Source: JAFGIN01 sp050301235
Lineage (GTDB): Bacteria > Fibrobacterota > Chitinivibrionia > Chitinivibrionales > Chitinispirillaceae
Direction of reading: 5' to 3'
DNA: 64,000 bases
NCBI GenBank assembly: GCA_050301235.1
Contig: JBNKZD010000070.1
Span: forward strand, 8,166-72,165
Shown: positions 29,223 through 38,018 of the stretch, piece after piece
Layout of the letters: every line of letters starts with the position of its first letter
Numbering within the stretch: the stretch's first letter is position 1
Translations under genes and position numbers: made by a program
The notes under the pieces: model-generated
Seen by the model: only the letters and a program-made list of their open reading frames with translations
Told to the model about the DNA's origin: nothing
Database searches by the model: none

Positions 29223-29450
29223 TTGAGAACGATGGTTATGGCAGGGAAAGTCGATAACTATTTTATTCTCACAAAGGAAAAAATCAAAATATCTATCAGC
29301 CGATCAGCTAAACTTGCAGAGGATTCACTCAGTCGTAAACAGACGTATCCTCAGACGATGGTAACCAAAATGATTAGTGTCTCATTACCTGCGTATAAAG
29401 CAATTGAACAACGGTTGCAGCAGTTAAATGGCTCTCTGAAATTCATTTAG
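29223..29450 (+). pseudogene. Possible remnant of a TIGR02147-type protein (C-terminal part)
   Basis: A 75-codon frame beginning at a TTG. The pattern AKLAEDSLSR, then MVTKMISVSLPAYKAIEQRL, resembles the C-terminal region of the TIGR02147 paralogous family known from Fibrobacter, in which a helix is followed by a Ser-rich strand and a YxxIxxRL helix. It is far shorter than the ~270 residues of that family, so if the match is right this is a fragment. It could instead be an unrelated short frame. Confidence 0.3.
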
Positions 29451-29821
29451 CAGTATTTCTCTTTTATAAATTTATTGTTTTTAAATCACACGAGTGCCCC
29501 GTGTGATATTCCTTCTTGTACTGCACCAAACCCCGCCAGTACAATAATGACATGTACATATCTGTACATTACTCAAATTCCGGAAATGCACTGAACAATC
29601 GCACTACATTTCACTTAAAATTATTGCTACAAACGCAATTTTAATGCTTGAGACAACTCCAAACCATCTTTTATAAACTTTTTATCACAATTTCTTATTT
29701 CAGTTCCTAGCCTTCTGTTTTACGACCAAATTTATAAAATCAGAAGTGGCACTTATGTTTTTCTTAAAAATTCGAAACTTAAACCTTAATTTTTATAAGC
29801 TAACATTGCTATTTTTAATTC
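29451..29821. other. AT-rich spacer with a small hairpin
   Basis: No gene is supported here. One 7-base inverted repeat (TCACACG at 29486-29492 and CGTGTGA at 29500-29506) could form a hairpin but lacks a T run. The last ~100 bases are very AT-rich and could hold the promoter of the broken ATPase gene. Confidence 0.35.
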
Positions 29822-30455
29822 ATGACTGCCTATCCACGAATACTTGATCCATTTGAAGAATCTCGCCACAAATCGATTTTCCTTTTTGGCGCTCGGCAGA
29901 CCGGCAAAACCACTCTTCTGGCGAACAGATTACCGGATGCGCCATATTTCGACCTGCTCCTTTCGGATCTGTTTCTGGAGTTGAGTCTGCGACCGCAAAC
30001 TCTTCGTGAGCGGGTTCTTGCAGAAAAAAACCGCATACAGGAATCCGACAATCCCGTTATCATTGATGAAATTCAGAAATTGCCACTCTTGCTCGATGAA
30101 ATTCACCACTTGATTGAGAAGCATAACATCCGGTAAAGCTTTTAAGCACTTCATTTTCTGCGAACTTTGCTCCTACTGCGAATATCTCAAAGACCGCCGT
30201 CCACTTACTTTCTGGAGAGACTATCAGGGCAATGAAGTTGATTTCATTTTAGGTGATGATCTTGCTATAGAAGTCAAATCTACTGATATGGTTACGGAAA
30301 AGCATATGAAAGGTTTAAAGCAGCTGAGTGAAGGAACTTCCTTCAAACATAAGCTGATTGTATCACTTGATCCATCACCCCGAACAGTCGGCGACGTGGA
30401 GATTCTGCCATGGAAAGAATTTCTGAATCGACTGTGGAGTGGAATATACAAGTAA
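29822..30455 (+). pseudogene. AAA ATPase / DUF4143 protein with a large internal deletion
   Basis: The first frame (29822-30136) is the N-terminal ATPase part: Walker A FGARQTGKTT and Walker B-like NPVIIDEIQKLP. It then stops. The second frame (to 30455) resumes with the C-terminal DUF4143/nuclease-like part (FWRDYQGNEVDFIL, then AIEVKSTD). Intact members of this family are about 380-400 residues; the two parts here total about 210, so roughly half, including the sensor region, is missing. The junction lies near 30130. Not functional as a whole. Confidence 0.75.
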
Positions 30456-30503
30456 TTACCATTTCTACCAAAGGTCTCGACACAACGATAGCTGATTACA
30501 ACA

Positions 30504-32357
30504 TCACAACATAAGTATCTTCACAGCATAAGGATACAACTCCATTCTGAAACAGTTATCACTACACAGATGATAATCCGTTCTCAGACTGTTCCACGCA
30601 AGAGGATTTGCAGCCGCTGTTTCACATGTTAATTGATCCAGTGTTTTTGATGAGAACTCTCCTGGTAAACCCTCGATAACTACTGTTTCCTTGTGGCTGG
30701 AGGTATTAACGATCAGCATCTTTCGTTGTAATCCTGTGTGAAAAATGATTGCTTTAACGCCAGATGTGTTGGACTGACAGATGGTGACCGGATTACCCTG
30801 AGCTCCTGCCAGCCATAAAAAAACATTGTAAACAGGATACACACCTGCTCCATCCGAAGGCATGAGTCCGCCATCACCTGTGGCTGCATGGAGAGTTACC
30901 GATGAAGCTTTTCCCTCAATTGCACTAATCAGCGCACCTGCGGTCCAGGCTGCACAGAAGAGTGAATTTTGCCGTTTATCTGCTCCGCCATCCTTTAAGG
31001 GGTTCTTTCTGTTTTTTCTCGGGCGCAATGTCAGCGGGGATATAATGACCGGTACATTTTCTGCCAGCGAATATGCCTGTTGTAACGTTTCCCTGATTCC
31101 ATCAAGGTTTTCCATCACAGCGACATTATCAAATGTGTGTACTTGCGGATTGGCAGAATAACAAACCTGATCCACCATAAACAACGATGGATGATTGCGA
31201 TTGAGTTCAACAAAATAATTATCGGTTCCTGATGCGATTATGACTGATGGATAACGGTTTTTAATTGCAGGAATGAGCGATTTCAAGGTTACTTCTGAAG
31301 TTACTTTATTTTCATCATAAATGCAGAAACGACCTGCGTCAATTGATGCAATGCTCAATGCATTAAGCAGCTGATCGACTTTTTCAGGAATAATTGTTGT
31401 GCAGTGAAGAGCGATTTCTGCTGCACTGCCAGTCATAGCGCAACGCTGGGCGATGGTTGTTACATCTGAGAGAATATTCTGACTATCAAGATCGAGATCA
31501 TAACGAACGTGATTCAGGTGTAATGCTTTTAAATATTCGACTGAATCCGGACTCAAATTTTCTGAAAGTGTATCAGTTGTACCTAGTTGAGGACATTTTA
31601 ATTGTGAAACGGTATCTTGTGGGATTTTCAACACTACCTCTTTTTTAATTTCAGAAACAGTAATCACAGGTGCAACTGTTGTAACTGTTATTGACTGAAA
31701 CACTTCATCATTGGCACGTACTGTTACTGGTAATGGCAAATCAAGTGGTGTCGAGTATACTTTAAATGATGCATCAGTCCAGTTACGCTGATCTTCCATC
31801 TCAAATATATCACCCTCAAAATTAACAGTGTATTTTACCTCACCCGCAATACCCCGAATTGCTGCAATATTTATAAACGGTTGATGTGGAGATATACTTA
31901 CCGGGAATATGCCATTGACAACAGTGCCATCACTGGATGAAATTGACACCTCTTTTCCCGATAAAGAAAGGGGGAACAGAAGGCATAATCCGATTCTGTT
32001 ACGATCGAATGTTGAGAATGCTTTTCCTTTTATCTGAAACCGTATAGTACCATTCCTGTTGCATTCGATCAAACCAGTCCATTTAAATTTGATACTGTTA
32101 TGCAAATGGTTAGCATCAAAGCATAGTGAGAAATTATTTTCATTTTGTTGAATGTCAGTTTTGATGATTCTATACGGAATAGTATTCCAGTACTGGTCAC
32201 GCAGGGCCATGTAGATTCGACGCACAATTTCGGTTTTTCCACAGATTATCGATCGAATCGTTCCATTTTGATACGTGAAAGATATCGGACCATGGGTAAT
32301 ATGAATTGGATCGAGAGTTTGAAGGTTTGGGTCGTTAGGATGAGTTTCAATATCCAT
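30504..32357 (-). CDS. D-apionate lactonase-like protein
   Basis: 617 residues without a signal peptide. The N-terminal half carries a series of family-typical segments: HGPISFTYQNGTIRSI, EIVRRIYMALRDQYWNT, FSTFDRNRIG, ISPHQPFINI and FEMEDQRNWTDASFKVYSTP. Together these match the ApnL/D-apionate lactonase family, which opens the lactone of oxidised D-apiose. A barrel-like C-terminal half follows. GGGGAG lies eight bases before the ATG. No other apiose-catabolism genes are adjacent, so the in vivo substrate is uncertain. The gene is isolated between a broken ATPase and an intergenic repeat. Confidence 0.72.
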   Translation of the reverse strand: MDIETHPNDPNLQTLDPIHITHGPISFTYQNGTIRSIICGKTEIVRRIYMALRDQYWNTIPYRIIKTDIQQNENNFSLCFDANHLHNSIKFKWTGLIECNRNGTIRFQIKGKAFSTFDRNRIGLCLLFPLSLSGKEVSISSSDGTVVNGIFPVSISPHQPFINIAAIRGIAGEVKYTVNFEGDIFEMEDQRNWTDASFKVYSTPLDLPLPVTVRANDEVFQSITVTTVAPVITVSEIKKEVVLKIPQDTVSQLKCPQLGTTDTLSENLSPDSVEYLKALHLNHVRYDLDLDSQNILSDVTTIAQRCAMTGSAAEIALHCTTIIPEKVDQLLNALSIASIDAGRFCIYDENKVTSEVTLKSLIPAIKNRYPSVIIASGTDNYFVELNRNHPSLFMVDQVCYSANPQVHTFDNVAVMENLDGIRETLQQAYSLAENVPVIISPLTLRPRKNRKNPLKDGGADKRQNSLFCAAWTAGALISAIEGKASSVTLHAATGDGGLMPSDGAGVYPVYNVFLWLAGAQGNPVTICQSNTSGVKAIIFHTGLQRKMLIVNTSSHKETVVIEGLPGEFSSKTLDQLTCETAAANPLAWNSLRTDYHLCSDNCFRMELYPYAVKILML

Positions 32358-32473
32358 ACGTATTCTCCCCGGGGAATAAATAAATGGTTATGAGTATGTA
32401 CTTGATCGATGTCAATAGCATTATTTGCCAAATACTCCAATTTCACAGGATTCGCGATCGCCTCTCTCCCCAG

Positions 32474-32548
32474 CCCTCTCTCCACTCGTGGAGAAAGGGT
32501 GCAGCTGCATTTTGTTCTTCCCTCTCTCCATTTCCCATGGAGAGGAGG
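32474..32548. repeat. Palindromic intergenic repeat
   Basis: Two neighbouring imperfect hairpins rich in CCTCTCTCC and its complement: CCCTCTCTCCAC (32474-32485) with GTGGAGAAAGGG (32488-32499), and CCTCTCTCCAT (32521-32531) with ATGGAGAGGAGG (32537-32548). A G-rich tract follows. This style of repeat is dispersed in many environmental genomes. The remainder of the 32358-32709 interval carries nothing else I can support. Confidence 0.5.
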
Positions 32549-32709
32549 ATTGAGGGGGTGATGCGATATGCGAATCGCGGTGTTCTGTCACACAAATATA
32601 GTGAATACTCAAATAAATTCTTATTCCATGCTAAAAAAATATTAAAAAATAATCAAACAGATAATATAATCAGGTACTGTTGAAAGAGCCAGAAAACAAG
32701 TAAGGAAAT

Positions 32710-33993
32710 ATGCTCGAGTCACTTCAAGTAGTTATAATTATTGTCATTATCTGTTGTGTTGCAATCCTTCTGGGGATTGTAATCTATCAGAAATATAAAA
32801 AGGTGCCGGAAGATATTGAAGAAGATCCGGTGAATTCCAAATCACTTGAAGAGCAGCTGATAATCAGCAAAAGAGAGCTGGAAACTGTTTTTGATGCTAT
32901 TACAGACCTTATTCTCATCATAGATAAAAACTACCGCATTGTCAGGGTTAATCAAAGTTGTGCAGCTTTTCTTAAAAAACCTATCCGTATGCTTTTAGGA
33001 CAGCAATGTTATAAGGTTTTATGGGGCCGCAGTGAAGTCTGTGAGGATTGTTCTTCAAGACGTACATTTACAACAGGAGCAACTGTTTCATGCCGTCGAA
33101 TTAAAAAACTCTCTTCTGAGGGTATCTATTATTATGAAATTCAGACATACCCTGTCTTTGATCAAAATAAAAAACCGGTGCATGTCATTGAATTTATTCG
33201 TGATATAACGAACGAAAAAAGAATGAACGACCAACTTATACGATCCGAAAAACTCGCCGGTATCGGTATTATGACTTCAGGGATTGCCCATGAGATCAAT
33301 AATCCTCTCTCTGCAATTTCCGGGACAGCGGTTAATCTTCTGCAAATGCCCGAAAAATATGGTCTTAATGAAAAAGGGCTCAGCAGGGTTTCAACTATTC
33401 TGGAGCTGGCAGACCGTGCAACTGCAATCATGAGGGATTTGCTGCACCTTTCACGTGATCACGAAAAGACTTCATCACTGGTGAACGTTAATAAACTTGT
33501 TGAAAATACCGTGAAAGCAGTTCATATGGGCAATGTTTCCAGAATTGAGCGACGATTCCATCTGGATCCAAATGTCCTTCCAATTAACTGCGATCCATCT
33601 AAAATCGAACAGGTCATAATGAATCTGACCACAAATTCCATTCAATCGATTCAGCAGAAAATGTCGACTTGTGTATCAGAAGGCAAAGGGTTTTCGGGAT
33701 TATTACAAGTTGCAACTCAATTCAGACAGGGAGGAGGCGTTGCAATTTCGATTACTGATAATGGTGTTGGAATCCCTGAAGCTAACCGTAATAGAATATT
33801 CGTCCCGTTTTTCAGTACTCAGCCGACCGGAAAGGGAACCGGTTTGGGGTTGAGTATCTGTCATCGCATCATTGAAGAACATGGGGGGACGATCTATTTC
33901 GAGAGTGAAAATGATAGAACTATGTTTGTAATTGAACTCCCATTCGAAAGAAAAAACAGTTTTGAAATTATACAGGCAACAACCGAGGTATGA
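32710..33993 (+). CDS. PAS-domain sensor histidine kinase
   Basis: 427 residues: one N-terminal membrane helix (5-26), a PAS domain (about 55-168) and a kinase core with H box SGIAHEINNPLSAI (His194), N box NLTTNSIQS and G boxes DNGVGIP and GTGLGLSI. The PAS domain contains Cys100, Cys111 and Cys114 in a CxnCxxC arrangement that could bind a metal, Fe-S cluster or heme, suggesting redox sensing (inference). Its stop overlaps the start of the next regulator (ATGA). Confidence 0.88.
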   Translation: MLESLQVVIIIVIICCVAILLGIVIYQKYKKVPEDIEEDPVNSKSLEEQLIISKRELETVFDAITDLILIIDKNYRIVRVNQSCAAFLKKPIRMLLGQQCYKVLWGRSEVCEDCSSRRTFTTGATVSCRRIKKLSSEGIYYYEIQTYPVFDQNKKPVHVIEFIRDITNEKRMNDQLIRSEKLAGIGIMTSGIAHEINNPLSAISGTAVNLLQMPEKYGLNEKGLSRVSTILELADRATAIMRDLLHLSRDHEKTSSLVNVNKLVENTVKAVHMGNVSRIERRFHLDPNVLPINCDPSKIEQVIMNLTTNSIQSIQQKMSTCVSEGKGFSGLLQVATQFRQGGGVAISITDNGVGIPEANRNRIFVPFFSTQPTGKGTGLGLSICHRIIEEHGGTIYFESENDRTMFVIELPFERKNSFEIIQATTEV

Positions 33994-34937
33994 AAATGGA
34001 TCAAAGTGTTGATGTATCTGAAGACAGTGACAACATGAAAAACTACAAAATTCTGGTTGTCGATGATGAAAAGGCAATCCGTATGATGTTGGTAGATTTT
34101 CTTGAAAACAAGTATACGGTGGATACTGCAGAGACTGCTGACATGGCGTTGGGTAAACTCAAGCTGGCCCATTTTGATCTTGTAATTTCAGATATCAATA
34201 TGCCAGGAATGAACGGACCACAGTTACTTTCCGAAGTTAAGAAGAACTATCCGAAAACCAAAACAGCTCTTATTACTGCTTATAATATTGATGATTATAT
34301 TCGTACTGCCAAAGAGATGCTGGTCACCAACATTATCCCAAAAACAGTTCCATTTAATTTCCAGGAACTCGATTCAATTGTAACCGGCCTTTTGACGGGG
34401 AATATATTTGGATTATCACGGTACCTTACCAATGATGGTGACATTCTGGAACAATCAACAATTCGTTCATCTATTGAAGCCAGAAATATCCGTGAACATA
34501 TTATTGACCTTTTTACAGAAAAATTCGGTACATCCGGCGATATGAAACTCATTCTTGATGAAATTATAACTAACGCAATATATCACGCCCCTACACTTGA
34601 TGATGGTAGTGAAAAATACCAGGAATTTACCGATGTAACACTTGAACCTGAGGAATATATCGGGGTTGAATGTGGATATGATCGTGAAAAGTATGCTGTT
34701 GCAGTTACTGATATGCAGGGAAAACTGAAAAAAGAAACGGTTCTTTATAAAATTGACCGGCAGCTTACTGGAGAAGGGCTCCTGGATGATTCAGGAAGAG
34801 GAATTCACATGAGCAGGCTATTCGCAGATCGGATGATTATCAATATAGATCCAAATAAAAGAACAGAAGTGATTCTCATTAATTATTTTTCCAACAAATA
34901 CCGTGGATACAAACCTCTCTATATTAATGAACTCTAG
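33990..34937 (+). CDS. Response regulator with a C-terminal anti-sigma-type ATPase domain
   Basis: 315 residues. A receiver domain (VVDDE, Asp68, DINMPGMNG) is followed by a histidine-kinase-like ATPase fold of the HATPase_c_2/anti-sigma type (LDEIITNAIYHAP, then SGRGIHMSRLFAD). There is no His phospho-acceptor. Such regulators may control a partner-switching module after phosphorylation by the linked kinase. It overlaps the kinase gene by four bases. Another start, the Met 16 codons in, is possible but less likely. Confidence 0.82.
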   Translation: MKMDQSVDVSEDSDNMKNYKILVVDDEKAIRMMLVDFLENKYTVDTAETADMALGKLKLAHFDLVISDINMPGMNGPQLLSEVKKNYPKTKTALITAYNIDDYIRTAKEMLVTNIIPKTVPFNFQELDSIVTGLLTGNIFGLSRYLTNDGDILEQSTIRSSIEARNIREHIIDLFTEKFGTSGDMKLILDEIITNAIYHAPTLDDGSEKYQEFTDVTLEPEEYIGVECGYDREKYAVAVTDMQGKLKKETVLYKIDRQLTGEGLLDDSGRGIHMSRLFADRMIINIDPNKRTEVILINYFSNKYRGYKPLYINEL

Positions 34938-35022
34938 GAGGTCCTGAGTCAAAAAAGTGACTGGTTAATTATAGTATTGGCGGAATATTTAATATTAATC
35001 GTTCAGAGGTTCAGCGTTCAAG

Positions 35023-35096
35023 GTTCAAAGGTTACAAGACTGAGAGTTTTTTCTTTTTTTCAGATCTTTGAACTTTTTAACTCTGAACCTTTGAAC
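35023..35096. repeat. Inverted/direct repeat cluster upstream of speD
   Basis: GTTCAAAGGTT (35023-35033) and AACCTTTGAAC (35086-35096) form a perfect 11-base inverted repeat with a ~52-base spacer; shorter direct copies of GTTCA(A)GG surround the left arm. It sits just before the polyamine operon and may be a dispersed repeat or a leader structure. Confidence 0.4.
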
Positions 35097-35122
35097 GGCT
35101 TCCTAAAAGGAGAAGGATCAAG

Positions 35123-35902
35123 ATGATTAACCGGTGCAGGGGACGTAAGATTAAACTTCATGGGTTTAATAACCTTACCAAGTCATTGAGTTTTAATATT
35201 TACGATATCTGTTTTACGAAGTCAAAAGCATCTCAGATCGATTACCTTGAATACATCGATGATGTCTATAATTCTGAAAAATTGCGAAGTATCGCAGAGG
35301 AAGTTGTTAACATTATCGAGGCAAAAATCGTAAACATCTCCACTCAGGACTACGACCCCAGAGGCGCCAGTGTAACAGTTCTTATTAACGAGGGGCACCA
35401 TCCCCGTGATGAGGGTGTTGTTGCTCATCTGGATAAAAGCCATATAGCGGCTCATACATATCCGGAAAATAACACAAATACAGGAATTGCCACATTTCGA
35501 GTTGATATAGATGTTTCCACCTGTGGAATGATCTCTCCGTTAAAAGCTCTTGATTTTCTTATAGATAGTTTTGATTCTGATGTTGTTCTTATGGATTATC
35601 GGGTGCGCGGATTCACCAGAGATGTTAATGGAAGAAAAATCTATATTGATCATGATATAACATCTATCCAGGATTACATTTCTGATGAAATTCTGAATAA
35701 ATACTCTGCTTATGATATCAATATCGTATCTGATAATATTTTCCATACCAAAATGATGCTTAAAAACCAGAAACTTGAAAACTACCTGTTCGGGCCAGAA
35801 ATTTTAAAGATGTCCAAAGCCGAACGGGCCCGTACCAGAACATTAGTTAAAAAAGAGATGCAGGAGATTTTTGAATGCAGAAACATCTTCGACGCGGAAT
35901 AA
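35123..35902 (+). CDS. speD: S-adenosylmethionine decarboxylase proenzyme
   Basis: 259 residues, close to the E. coli-type SpeD (264). The self-cleavage site is LDKSHIAAHTYPE with Lys105-Ser106; Ser106 becomes the pyruvoyl group. The DVSTCGMISPLKALD segment carries the expected catalytic cysteine. The enzyme makes decarboxylated AdoMet, the aminopropyl donor for spermidine. AAGGAGAAGG lies before the ATG. It heads a four-gene polyamine operon and its end overlaps speE by 28 bases. Confidence 0.93.
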   Translation: MINRCRGRKIKLHGFNNLTKSLSFNIYDICFTKSKASQIDYLEYIDDVYNSEKLRSIAEEVVNIIEAKIVNISTQDYDPRGASVTVLINEGHHPRDEGVVAHLDKSHIAAHTYPENNTNTGIATFRVDIDVSTCGMISPLKALDFLIDSFDSDVVLMDYRVRGFTRDVNGRKIYIDHDITSIQDYISDEILNKYSAYDINIVSDNIFHTKMMLKNQKLENYLFGPEILKMSKAERARTRTLVKKEMQEIFECRNIFDAE

Positions 35903-36840
35903 ATCCCTGTATCAATCGCATTGCGCCCCGACGATCCCTTTATACGGAAGCCCTTAATCCATATTTTGGATACTTTTACACGATAAAGAAATCGCTGAGA
36001 AAAGCAAAAACTGAGTTCCAGGATATTGAACTGGTCGAAACCGATGAGTTCGGTAAAGTACTACTTCTGGATCATATAACTCAGGTGGCTGAACTTCACG
36101 ACTATCAGTATCATGAACCCATGGTACATCCTGCACTCTGCTCTCATCCTTCCCCCGACTCTGTTTGTATCATTGGCGGTGGTGATGGAGGTGTGTTACG
36201 GGAACTGGTCAAATATAAATCGGTCAAAGAGATACATCTGGCAGAGATTGATTCGGGGGTGATCGACTTTTCACGAAAATATCTGAGTGCAATTAATGGT
36301 GACTGCTTTGAAGATCCCCGATTGCAGATTCATATCGGAGATGGAAGAAAATTTATCTCCTCCCACAAGGGTAAATACGATATCATCATCATGGATATGA
36401 CCGATCCCTTTGGACCTTCAAAGTATCTCTACACGCGCGAGTTTTATCGCAATGTCAATAAAGCTTTAAAAAACGAGTATGGCATGTTTGTCATGCATTC
36501 CGAATCACCTGTTTCTCGTCCAAAAGCGTTTTCCTGTATTAAAAAAACTCTGAGTACAACGTTTAATCATGTAAACAGTATGTACCTGTATATTCAAATG
36601 TATGCTGTCTTGTGGTCAATTACAATATGTTCACAAAAGACGGATATTTCGAAGATTAAACCGGAAAAAATTGATAGAATGTTAAAAAGAATGAAAATTG
36701 ACAATTTAAAAGTTTTTAATGGTGCGACGCATTTCTCGATGCAGGTCGAATTCCCTTATATTCATCAAATTTTACAAACACCGGCACGTATTATCACAGA
36801 TGCGAAACCGGATTTTCCGGACGACTTTATTTCAACTTAA
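35875..36840 (+). CDS. speE: Spermidine synthase (first copy)
   Basis: 321 residues. The aminopropyltransferase core is clear: GYFYTIKKSL, LLLDHITQVAELHDYQYHEP, IIGGGDGGVLRELVKY, HIGDGRKFI and IMDMTDPFGPSKYLY. It transfers an aminopropyl group from decarboxylated AdoMet to putrescine. The gene overlaps speD and is followed after 21 bases by the decarboxylase gene, so supply of both substrates is encoded in one operon. The final acceptor specificity is not proven by sequence. Confidence 0.9.
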   Translation: MQKHLRRGINPCINRIAPRRSLYTEALNPYFGYFYTIKKSLRKAKTEFQDIELVETDEFGKVLLLDHITQVAELHDYQYHEPMVHPALCSHPSPDSVCIIGGGDGGVLRELVKYKSVKEIHLAEIDSGVIDFSRKYLSAINGDCFEDPRLQIHIGDGRKFISSHKGKYDIIIMDMTDPFGPSKYLYTREFYRNVNKALKNEYGMFVMHSESPVSRPKAFSCIKKTLSTTFNHVNSMYLYIQMYAVLWSITICSQKTDISKIKPEKIDRMLKRMKIDNLKVFNGATHFSMQVEFPYIHQILQTPARIITDAKPDFPDDFIST

Positions 36841-36861
36841 TCTTATGGGAGATAAGAGCTG

Positions 36862-37962
36862 ATGGACTTTTCTACGGTTCAGGAGTTGGTTGGTGTGCAT
36901 GGTACACCAACGCTTTTTTTATCTGAGGGCAGAGCCCGTGAAGGGTACAGGGCGCTTAAAAGCGCCCTTCCTGGAGTTGACCTTTACTATGCTGTAAAAT
37001 CAAATGCTACTCCCGATCTGATTTCAATATTAAATAATGAAGGCGCCTTTTTTGATATCTGTACCAATGGTGAAATTGATGTTATCAGCAAGTATGGTAT
37101 CTCCCCTGAAAGATGTATTCATACTCACCCGATCAAGCGGGATTCTGATATCAGGTATTCGCTTGAATACGGCATTTCGATTTTTGTATGCGACAATGAA
37201 GATGAGCTTTTAAAGTTCGTTCCATACAAAGACAAATGCTCACTGCTGATCCGTATGAGCATACAGAATCCCGGTTGTCTGGTAAATCTTTCGCATAAAT
37301 TCGGCATTACACCCGAAAAAGCTTGGAATCTTATTAGCAAAGCTCATTCGCTTGGTCTTGATGTTCTTGGTATCAGTTTTCATGCCGGATCACAAAATGA
37401 AAATTCTCTTAAATATATAGAAGCACTTGAATATTGCCGCGATATCTGCCGTAAAGCGGCACTCAGAGGGATCAATATCAGGGTGATCGATATCGGTGGT
37501 GGATTTCCTATTAATTATATCTCTCCGGTAATACCGATAGAACAGTTCTGCAGTCCTATTATGGAGTACCTGGAACGATATTTCTCAAGTTACCGGATAA
37601 TTGCGGAGCCGGGGCGGGTGTTGAGCGGACCAACGATGACACTTGCCACAAAGGTTATGGGTCGTTCGTTACGAAATGGTGTATGGTGGTATTATCTCGA
37701 TGATGGTCTATACGGATCATTCTCAGGAAAAATGTATGATCATGCGGATTATCCTATGGTAGTTGGCCGATCTGGGCCACGCTACAACTCTGTTCTGGCA
37801 GGTCCAACCTGTGACTCGATCGATGTTGTTTACGAAAATATAAGTCTTCCTAAACTGGAAATTGGTGATCTTCTGGTGTTCAATTCGATGGGATCCTATA
37901 CATGCGCGAGTGCGTCAAATTTCAACGGATTTCCCAAAGCCAAAATTGTGGTCGTCGATTGA
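36862..37962 (+). CDS. PLP-dependent ornithine-type decarboxylase (alanine-racemase fold)
   Basis: 366 residues of the ornithine/DAP/arginine decarboxylase family 2 fold. Visible motifs are DLYYAVKSNA (PLP lysine), SFHAGSQ, IDIGGGFP, EPGR and GPTCDSIDV; the last includes the Cys-Asp pair used by ornithine decarboxylases. The short length suits ODC rather than a long arginine decarboxylase. It would provide putrescine for the flanking spermidine synthases. Lysine or carboxynorspermidine activity cannot be excluded. Confidence 0.85.
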   Translation: MDFSTVQELVGVHGTPTLFLSEGRAREGYRALKSALPGVDLYYAVKSNATPDLISILNNEGAFFDICTNGEIDVISKYGISPERCIHTHPIKRDSDIRYSLEYGISIFVCDNEDELLKFVPYKDKCSLLIRMSIQNPGCLVNLSHKFGITPEKAWNLISKAHSLGLDVLGISFHAGSQNENSLKYIEALEYCRDICRKAALRGINIRVIDIGGGFPINYISPVIPIEQFCSPIMEYLERYFSSYRIIAEPGRVLSGPTMTLATKVMGRSLRNGVWWYYLDDGLYGSFSGKMYDHADYPMVVGRSGPRYNSVLAGPTCDSIDVVYENISLPKLEIGDLLVFNSMGSYTCASASNFNGFPKAKIVVVD

Positions 37963-38018
37963 AACCGGATTGGACATGATCACACATTGTTACATTTAAA
38001 GAATTATGAGGTGCGTTA

